DNA from: Chroococcidiopsidaceae cyanobacterium CP_BM_RX_35
GTDB lineage: Bacteria; Cyanobacteriota; Cyanobacteriia; Cyanobacteriales; Chroococcidiopsidaceae
NCBI GenBank assembly: GCA_019242465.1
Contig: JAFAVL010000196.1
Location: 1 to 10,878 of the forward strand
Length of the DNA stretch: 10,878 bases
Direction of reading: 5' to 3'
Below the pieces are notes generated by a model, which saw nothing but the letters and a program-made list of their open reading frames with translations, had not been told where the DNA came from and ran no database searches. This document shows, piece after piece, positions 5,730-10,878 of this stretch (its first letter is position 1; every line of letters begins with the position of its first letter). The position numbers and the translations under genes are program-made.

Positions 5730-7751
5730 ATGGTTTGTCTTAAATCCGCTGAAAGCCTGCTCCTGAACTATACCCGTCGCTACCCAATACGGGTGATACT
5801 TACGATTCTTCTAGGCTTTTCCAGCGCTGTTTTTAATGGAGCCAGCACAACTTTAATCGTGCCTGTCCTACTGAATTTTTTAGGTCAAAGTCTGGACTTG
5901 CGAGGTACTCCCCCAATTATTAATGTGCTGCTCACACCTTTTTCAGGAGTGCCAGAATCCTATCGCCTTGGAGTGATGGGGGCGGCGATCGTGTTGACGA
6001 TTATTCTGAAAAATGCAGCATCTTATCTCAGTAGCTTGGTATCCAGTCAGTTAGGACGTCTGTTAACAGCCGATTTACGGGAGGACGGATTAAAGCTGCT
6101 TCTGGATATAGATCTGAGTTACTTCTCCAAGGAGAAGGTGGGTGACTTAGTAAACCGCCTGGGAGCTGAGGTGGGACGCACAGCAGGGGGACTCAATAGT
6201 CTGCTTTGCACATTCATCACATCTGTCACTATCCTGGTCTTCGTGGCGTTGCTGCTCTCAATCTCCTGGCAGCTCACAGTGGCTGCCACCATTCTGATGT
6301 CGTTGGTTGCTTTGGTAAACCAAACACTGATTTTACGATCGCGCTACTTCGGACAACAGTTGTCCAAGATGTCTGCTGCCTACTCTGTCTCGCTTCTGGA
6401 AGTCTTAAGTGGTATTCGTCTTGTGAAAGCCACAGGAAATGAGGAGAAAGAATATAAGCATATTAGTCAGCTGATTCGAGAGCGGGAAAAGGCAGATTTT
6501 CAATCTCAGATGAATGGTGCTGCAAATGGACCTTTTAGCGAAATTACCAGTATTCTGGCCTTGATTGTGATTGTGATTCTGGGAAGGTTTTTCTTCGTTG
6601 ACCAGATTCAATATTTGTCAACAGTCTTACTCACATACTTGCTGGTCTTGTTTCGACTGCTGCCATTCGTGGGGCAATTGAGTACATTTCGCTCTCAGTT
6701 GGGAAACTCCATTGCCAGTGTTGAAATCGTTGCCGATTTTCTAAGAGTCGATAACAAACCGATGATGTCTAAGGGAACAATCGCTTTCCCAGGCTTAAAA
6801 GAAATCATCCACTTTAACCACATTTTCTTTGCCTATCCGGGACGGGAAGAGCTGGTGCTTCAGAATGTGGATCTCAAGTTACCTAAAGGAACCACTCTGG
6901 CTCTGGTTGGAGCTTCGGGAGCTGGAAAGTCAACGATTGCTGATCTCTTACCTCGATTTTATGATCCGAATGCTGGAGCAATTCTGATCGACGGTCATGA
7001 TATTCGGGAGTTTGAAGCTAAAAGTCTGAGACGAGCGATGGGAATTGTCAGTCAGGAAACTTTTCTCTTTAATGATTCTATTCGGAACAATATCGCTTAC
7101 GGTTGTTCAACAATCAGTGAGGCAGAGATTCTGGACGCGGTCAAGCGAGCTAATGCCTATGAGTTTATTCAAAACCTGCCTCAGGGATTAGAAACCCTAA
7201 TAGGCGATCGCGGTGTCATGCTTTCTGGGGGACAGCGTCAACGGATCGCTATTGCCCGTGCTCTTCTCCAAAACCCAGAAATTCTGATTCTAGATGAGGC
7301 GACGAGTGCTTTGGATACTATCTCGGAGCGATTGGTACAAGCGGCAATTGATGAGTTGAGCCGCGATCGCACGACCCTGATCATTGCTCACCGCCTTTCA
7401 ACCATCCAGAAAGCAGATCAAATTGCTGTATTAGATAGAGGACGCGTCGTTGAAGTCGGTAACCATACCACCTTATTGCAATTGAATGGATACTATACCC
7501 GTCTATACGATATGCAGTTCTCGCGCCATAGGGATGCGGAGGGACCGCTCTCTACTCAAGATATGCATTTAAAGGCATCCTACAAAGCCAGAGCTAACCT
7601 TAATATCTTGTTAGGCTCTCTGAGCTTACTGTCTGATGGTTTAGTTGACGATGCTGAAGAACAATTACAAGTCGTTAATGAGTCATATCGAGCCGCCGTA
7701 CAACTTCTGGAAACCCTAGAGTTTTTTGAGCAAAGGTGGACTCAACTATAG
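5730..7751 (+). CDS. MsbA/HepA-type ABC exporter with HisKA-like C-terminal tail
   Basis: A 673-residue half-transporter, expected to work as a homodimer in the inner membrane and to flip or export a lipid-linked or polysaccharide product. The six-helix membrane domain spans about 20-320, with hydrophobic runs near 21-50, 80-98, 155-200 and 268-315. The ATPase domain follows, with Walker A GASGAGKST (394-402), Q-loop Gln442, signature LSGGQ (498-502), Walker B ILILDE (518-523), D-loop SALD (526-529) and switch His554. All catalytic residues are present. A normal exporter would end near 595-600. This one continues to 673 with a charged linker and then a helical hairpin (about 615-668) resembling a HisKA dimerisation domain, with SYKARANLN (617-625) in place of the usual SHELRTPLN-type box. 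The start is the first possible one, because an in-frame TGA lies two codons upstream. Its position among glycosyltransferases points to glycan or glycolipid export, as for HepA, but the cargo is inferred. Confidence 0.93.
   Translation: MVCLKSAESLLLNYTRRYPIRVILTILLGFSSAVFNGASTTLIVPVLLNFLGQSLDLRGTPPIINVLLTPFSGVPESYRLGVMGAAIVLTIILKNAASYLSSLVSSQLGRLLTADLREDGLKLLLDIDLSYFSKEKVGDLVNRLGAEVGRTAGGLNSLLCTFITSVTILVFVALLLSISWQLTVAATILMSLVALVNQTLILRSRYFGQQLSKMSAAYSVSLLEVLSGIRLVKATGNEEKEYKHISQLIREREKADFQSQMNGAANGPFSEITSILALIVIVILGRFFFVDQIQYLSTVLLTYLLVLFRLLPFVGQLSTFRSQLGNSIASVEIVADFLRVDNKPMMSKGTIAFPGLKEIIHFNHIFFAYPGREELVLQNVDLKLPKGTTLALVGASGAGKSTIADLLPRFYDPNAGAILIDGHDIREFEAKSLRRAMGIVSQETFLFNDSIRNNIAYGCSTISEAEILDAVKRANAYEFIQNLPQGLETLIGDRGVMLSGGQRQRIAIARALLQNPEILILDEATSALDTISERLVQAAIDELSRDRTTLIIAHRLSTIQKADQIAVLDRGRVVEVGNHTTLLQLNGYYTRLYDMQFSRHRDAEGPLSTQDMHLKASYKARANLNILLGSLSLLSDGLVDDAEEQLQVVNESYRAAVQLLETLEFFEQRWTQL
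7204..7211. repeat. HIP1 octamer GCGATCGC (one of four)
   Basis: GCGATCGC occurs here and at 2713-2720, 7363-7370 and 8923-8930, both in the AT-rich left block and in the right operon. Over-representation of this palindrome is a known hallmark of many cyanobacterial genomes and is the main compositional reason for the host assignment. Confidence 0.85.
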
Positions 7752-7793
7752 ACGAGTTGCATTAAACAACAGGAATCCTATGCCCCTTGAGGC

Positions 7794-7798
7794 AGGAG
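7794..7798 (+). promoter_or_regulatory. Ribosome binding site that selects the GTG start at 7805
   Basis: AGGAG ends six bases before GTG 7805. A longer reading from TTG 7787 would place this site inside the coding region and has no ribosome site of its own, so the GTG start is preferred. Confidence 0.75.
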
Positions 7799-7804
7799 TC
7801 AGCT

Positions 7805-8785
7805 GTGAAACGTCAGGTAATCGGAATGATGACCACCTATCCTGGGTTGGAACAGGCTGATTGGTTATGGCAACAAACCCCTCAAGCGTTTGGTTGCTGG
7901 AACAAGATTCAAATGCTAGCCAGAACCAAAGAACCTGATTTTTTACTTCTTTATCAGTACGATTTTGTCAAACCGTTGAAATCCCAGCCAAAATCCTGGC
8001 GGCGACGGCTGCAACGCTGGCTAGAACCTCCAGCTAAACCTCCTCAGACGCCACCTGAGTCACCGTTATTTGAAACATTACCTCGGGATCGTGTGATTTA
8101 TCTCCTCCGGGAACCTCCCCTTCCAGAAATTGTGTCCCTGAATCAATCCAATTATGAGCAAGCAGTTCAGTATTGCGGGTATGTGTCTGGTCCTGACGAT
8201 TTTGCGCCAGTTCCAGACTATATGCCTGCCATCTGGTATCACGGCAACTCCTTTCGAGAATTGCATAAAATGCCCGCTCCCGAAAAGGTAAAATCCTGCT
8301 CCTGGATTACCTCGGGGATTGATCGAACGGCCAATCATGTTCTAAGGCTCCAGTTTCTCCGGCTACTTCGGGAGCAGGAGCTGGAGTTTGATCTCTATGG
8401 GCGAGGTTTACCCGCCTGGGCCAGAGCCTATGGCTCGGTCAGCAGCAAATGGTCTGCGATGGCCCCTTATTTTTATAATCTAGCGATCGAAAACTATGCC
8501 GAAAATGATTGGTATGTGAGTGAAAAGTTATGGGATTCTCTGATGGCATGGTGTTTACCCATTTATTATGGAGGGGTGGCAGCCGATAAACTCTTGCCTC
8601 CTGGGAGTTTTCTCAGGCTTCCCAGTCTAGATGAAAGGGGATTAGCGTTTATCCAGGAAGTCACCGCGACTCCAGATGCCTGGTATCAGGCACAGTCTGC
8701 CATCACCGAAGCCCGACAGGTCATTTTGCACAAATTGAATTTGCTAAATTGGTTATCAACCTTTGTTGAGCGCTTTATTGAATGA
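7805..8785 (+). CDS. GT10 (alpha-fucosyltransferase-like) glycosyltransferase
   Basis: A 326-residue protein starting at GTG 7805. Its C-terminal half carries the GT10 donor-site signature: FDLYGRG (about 195-201), then AIENYAENDWYVSEKLWDSL (227-246) and LPIYYGG (251-257). In characterised GT10 enzymes the N-Y and S-E-K-(L/F) residues bind GDP-fucose, and the PI(Y/V)-(W/Y)-G strand closes the site. The probable reaction is therefore fucose, or a related GDP-sugar, transfer to a glycan acceptor. The N-terminal half is divergent and includes a proline-rich, positively charged linker (about 64-92; RRRLQRW, then PPAKPPQTPP), which may sit at the membrane or join domains. It follows the ABC exporter after a 53-base gap, and its stop overlaps the next start by four bases (ATGA). 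Fucose specificity is inferred from family only. Confidence 0.85.
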   Translation: MKRQVIGMMTTYPGLEQADWLWQQTPQAFGCWNKIQMLARTKEPDFLLLYQYDFVKPLKSQPKSWRRRLQRWLEPPAKPPQTPPESPLFETLPRDRVIYLLREPPLPEIVSLNQSNYEQAVQYCGYVSGPDDFAPVPDYMPAIWYHGNSFRELHKMPAPEKVKSCSWITSGIDRTANHVLRLQFLRLLREQELEFDLYGRGLPAWARAYGSVSSKWSAMAPYFYNLAIENYAENDWYVSEKLWDSLMAWCLPIYYGGVAADKLLPPGSFLRLPSLDERGLAFIQEVTATPDAWYQAQSAITEARQVILHKLNLLNWLSTFVERFIE

Positions 8786-9780
8786 ACGGCATTTGCACCT
8801 TGGCCAACGATGTTGTCTATGATCAGTTGATTGCCCTACTGAATAGTATTGAAGCAACACTGGGTGCAGAGTTTCCAGTTTGTATTTGTCCATACGATGC
8901 TCGGACAGAACGGATTACCGCTGCGATCGCGGATCGTTCAAATGTCCAATTGTTGACGAAACAGTCTGTGATTGAAAAGTGGGACAATTTTGCCCACGCC
9001 GCCTGGAATGCTCATCCCACCGCCAAACAGCGATGGCAACAGCTCAATAGCTCTTCCTCCTATTACCGCTTTGGCACCCATCGTCGCTTTTGTGCCTTTG
9101 ATGGACCATTTGAGCAGTTTATCTACATGGATGCTGACACGTTACTGTTAAGTCCTGTAGAGCCCATCTTTCAACAACTGAAAGACTATGATTGGGTCAC
9201 CTATGATTTTCAGCATAAGGATCCAACCCACGTCTATGATTTATCTTCCCCGAACCTAACTAAAATTTTTCCGCAAACTCGCATTAATTCAGAGATATTC
9301 TGTTCTGGATTTTATGCATCTAAACGGCATATCTTTGATGAGTCAAAACGGGAATTCCTGCTTAATCATTTGCGGGAGGGCGAAGCGGAAATTCTTTACT
9401 ATAAAGCCCCTGACCAAACCCTATTAAATTACATGGTCATGCGGACTCATCTCTCCTATTGTAATCTTGCACTTCAGCTACCAACCTCTAAAGTAACAGG
9501 GTGCTGTGTCACATCTAAACATTTTAAGGTCAAAGACAATCTGGTGTACGATCGCGGCCAGCGATTAACCTATCTGCATTACATTGGAATTACAGGGAAA
9601 GTGATGCAACAGGTTTGTGAGGGGGAGAACTTAAACTTCCCTTACCGGGACATTTTTTTACACTATCGTTATCTGCATGAACCTGATCAATGTCCGCGCT
9701 TTACGTCTCCTGGAAAACTATATTACCAATCTCCCAGTTTATGGTCACGGATTCTGAGAAAAATTAAGTTAATCCACTGA
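8782..9780 (+). CDS. GT8-like protein of the Npun_R2821/Npun_R2823 type, copy 1
   Basis: A 332-residue predicted GT-A-fold transferase of uncharacterised specificity. It opens with GICTLANDVVYDQLIALLNS (3-22), has an FIYMDADTLLLSP strand (113-125) with a DAD metal-binding motif as in GT8, then CSGFYASK (174-181), KAPDQTLLNYM (208-218), LHYIG (265-269) and a terminal HYRYLHEP (294-301). The layout matches proteins I remember as 'Npun_R2821/Npun_R2823 family' from Nostoc-type cyanobacteria; the family name is from memory. The ATG overlaps the GT10 stop as ATGA and lacks a strong Shine-Dalgarno, so translation is probably coupled. Compared with copy 2 it has about 25-30 extra residues between the N-terminal domain and the DXD strand (about 65-95), rich in Trp, Ala and Ser. 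Confidence 0.85.
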   Translation: MNGICTLANDVVYDQLIALLNSIEATLGAEFPVCICPYDARTERITAAIADRSNVQLLTKQSVIEKWDNFAHAAWNAHPTAKQRWQQLNSSSSYYRFGTHRRFCAFDGPFEQFIYMDADTLLLSPVEPIFQQLKDYDWVTYDFQHKDPTHVYDLSSPNLTKIFPQTRINSEIFCSGFYASKRHIFDESKREFLLNHLREGEAEILYYKAPDQTLLNYMVMRTHLSYCNLALQLPTSKVTGCCVTSKHFKVKDNLVYDRGQRLTYLHYIGITGKVMQQVCEGENLNFPYRDIFLHYRYLHEPDQCPRFTSPGKLYYQSPSLWSRILRKIKLIH

Positions 9781-9782
9781 GG
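9779..9782 (+). promoter_or_regulatory. Ribosome binding site overlapping the preceding stop codon
   Basis: GAGG begins inside the TGA of the upstream gene and ends seven bases before ATG 9790, so termination and re-initiation are close enough for coupling. Confidence 0.6.
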
Positions 9783-9789
9783 CAATTCG

Positions 9790-10683
9790 ATGAAACGCGG
9801 TATTTATATTATTGCAAACGATCGGGTGATTGATCAGGCAATCTCACTACTCAACAGTATTCGCGAATACGATTCTGAGACTCCTGTCATTCTCGTTCCC
9901 TATGACAATAATTGTCAGGGTGTTGCAGCAGCTTTAGCTCAGCAACATCAGGTAGAGGTCTACGAGGATTTACCGTTTATCGATCGACTTTCTCGCCAGT
10001 TGCAATCCACGTTCGGTAAACAATTTTTTGCCCGACCGAACCAATTTCGTAAACAAGCATGCTGGTTCGGTCCATTTGATGAATTTCTCTATATTGATAC
10101 TGATATCATCGTATTTGATAAGATCATTCATTGTCTGAATTATTTATCTGATTATGACTTTGTTTGCTATGACTATCAGTATTTACAGGGGATAAAAAAC
10201 GTATTTACCCCTAAGGTTTTAAGCGATCGAGTTTTCAGCAAAGCGGACTTGCAAGGCATTTTCAATTGTGGTTTTTGGGGGGCGAAGAAAGCCTTGATTT
10301 CCGAAGCCGTTCTCTATGAAACCTTCAGTGAATGTTCCAAACATCCTGAATATTTCGACTTTTCCCAAAAGACCTCTGATCAACCCATCATCAACTACAT
10401 GATTTTGAAGCGAATATCCCGTCGATTTAATGTGGCACAACAGGTAGGCGGGGCTGCTGGGAATTGGGCTGGCAGTTCCCATTTCCAATACCAGGGGATG
10501 CGCTTGCTGGATCCCTGCGTCAACCAACCTCTTCAATACCTCCATTGGGCTGGGTTTAAGATCGTGCCTGGGTGTCCCTATTGGGATATATGGAAACATT
10601 ATCGCTATCTCCATGAACCAGCTCCCAATCTCTTCAAAAAGTTGACCCGTCGTCTGTTTCTCTCTGCTGCCTTACATTCCTAG
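9790..10683 (+). CDS. GT8-like protein of the Npun_R2821/Npun_R2823 type, copy 2
   Basis: A 297-residue paralogue of the gene immediately upstream. Shared landmarks in the same order are GIYIIANDRVIDQAISLLNS (4-23), FLYIDTDIIVF (99-109, with DTD as the metal motif), FNCGFWGAK (158-166), SDQPIINYM (196-204), LHWAG (251-255) and HYRYLHEP (270-277). Identity outside these blocks is modest by eye, so the duplication is old and the two probably have different acceptors or donors. A glycine-rich GGAAGNWAGSS run (220-230) occurs where copy 1 has a Cys/Ser/Thr-rich stretch. It starts nine bases after copy 1 with a stop-overlapping GAGG site and is the last recognisable gene of the cluster. Sugar transfer is inferred from the GT8-like core; no member's activity is known to me. 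Confidence 0.85.
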   Translation: MKRGIYIIANDRVIDQAISLLNSIREYDSETPVILVPYDNNCQGVAAALAQQHQVEVYEDLPFIDRLSRQLQSTFGKQFFARPNQFRKQACWFGPFDEFLYIDTDIIVFDKIIHCLNYLSDYDFVCYDYQYLQGIKNVFTPKVLSDRVFSKADLQGIFNCGFWGAKKALISEAVLYETFSECSKHPEYFDFSQKTSDQPIINYMILKRISRRFNVAQQVGGAAGNWAGSSHFQYQGMRLLDPCVNQPLQYLHWAGFKIVPGCPYWDIWKHYRYLHEPAPNLFKKLTRRLFLSAALHS

Positions 10684-10878
10684 GACAAATTACTGGTAAA
10701 AATATACAAATAAGCTGTTACGCCAGTACTTAAGCAAAAGTGGCATCCGAGAGAACCCAAGCCGCAAAATCGAAAGGATGCTATGCCAATCGGGGTATCT
10801 CCAGATTAAGTACAAGAGATCTGAAGGAGCAAGCCATACTCCCTGCTCTTTTGATAAATGTTGGATGAGTTCTGAGCC
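10684..10878. other. Intergenic tail after the last gene
   Basis: No gene is visible in the final 195 bases. GCATCC (10743-10748) can pair with GGATGC (10776-10781) across a 27-base loop, and a second inverted repeat lies at 10824-10851. These may belong to the 3' end of the operon or to the leader of a gene beyond the window. Confidence 0.5.
10824..10852 (+). terminator. Weak terminator-like hairpin
   Basis: AAGGAGCA (10824-10831) pairs with TGCTCTTT (10844-10851), including one G-U pair, around a 12-base loop. If the shorter GAGCA/TGCTC stem is used, four Ts follow. The T-run overlaps the stem, so it is a poor intrinsic terminator, and it lies 141 bases after the last stop. Confidence 0.2.

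Noticed and set aside
7787..7804. TTG 7787 as the start of the GT10-like gene
   Set aside because: It has no Shine-Dalgarno, whereas GTG 7805 has AGGAG at six bases, so the six extra residues are probably not translated.
10219..10614. 131-codon open frame on the minus strand
   Set aside because: It lies wholly inside the second GT8-like gene, whose motifs continue through it. It has no family features and is an antisense shadow.
1..10878. CRISPR arrays, tRNA/rRNA genes, insertion sequences
   Set aside because: No regularly spaced long repeats, no cloverleaf-type sequences and no transposase motifs were found on reading both strands by eye.

Overview
The window looks like a surface-glycan gene cluster from a cyanobacterium. 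Two observations support this: four copies of the cyanobacterial HIP1 octamer (GCGATCGC), and several proteins of types I know mainly from filamentous cyanobacteria, above all the tandem 'Npun_R2821/Npun_R2823-like' pair. I cannot name a genus. No RNA gene, CRISPR array or intact mobile element is visible.

Left block, minus strand (1-2823). A large polytopic membrane protein of about 585 residues (2823 down to 1066) is followed, after a 618-base AT-rich gap, by a family 2 glycosyltransferase (447 down to 1) that runs off the left edge. The block is visibly AT-rich: hand-counted GC is about 27% in 1321-1380, against about 62% in 8401-8460 on the right. The membrane protein resembles the uncharacterised LIC_10190-type family. 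A 515-base divergent intergenic region (2824-3338), with a cluster of small inverted repeats, separates the two blocks.

Right block, plus strand (3339-10683). There are six genes: a GT2 glycosyltransferase, an overlapping GT4 glycosyltransferase, an MsbA/HepA-type ABC exporter, a GT10 (fucosyltransferase-like) glycosyltransferase, and two tandem paralogues of a GT8-like family of unknown specificity. Spacings are tight: a 25-base overlap (GT2/GT4), a 4-base ATGA overlap (GT10/first paralogue) and a 9-base gap (between the paralogues). Only the 190 bases before the exporter leave obvious room for a second promoter.

The likely shared job is assembly of an oligosaccharide on a lipid or other carrier by several different transferases, and export of the product or its precursor by the ABC protein. 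The final glycan is not deducible from sequence. The most unusual feature is a tail of about 79 residues on the ABC exporter that reads like a histidine-kinase dimerisation hairpin (HisKA/DHp) with the phospho-accepting histidine replaced by tyrosine. The two C-terminal paralogues are the other understudied element.
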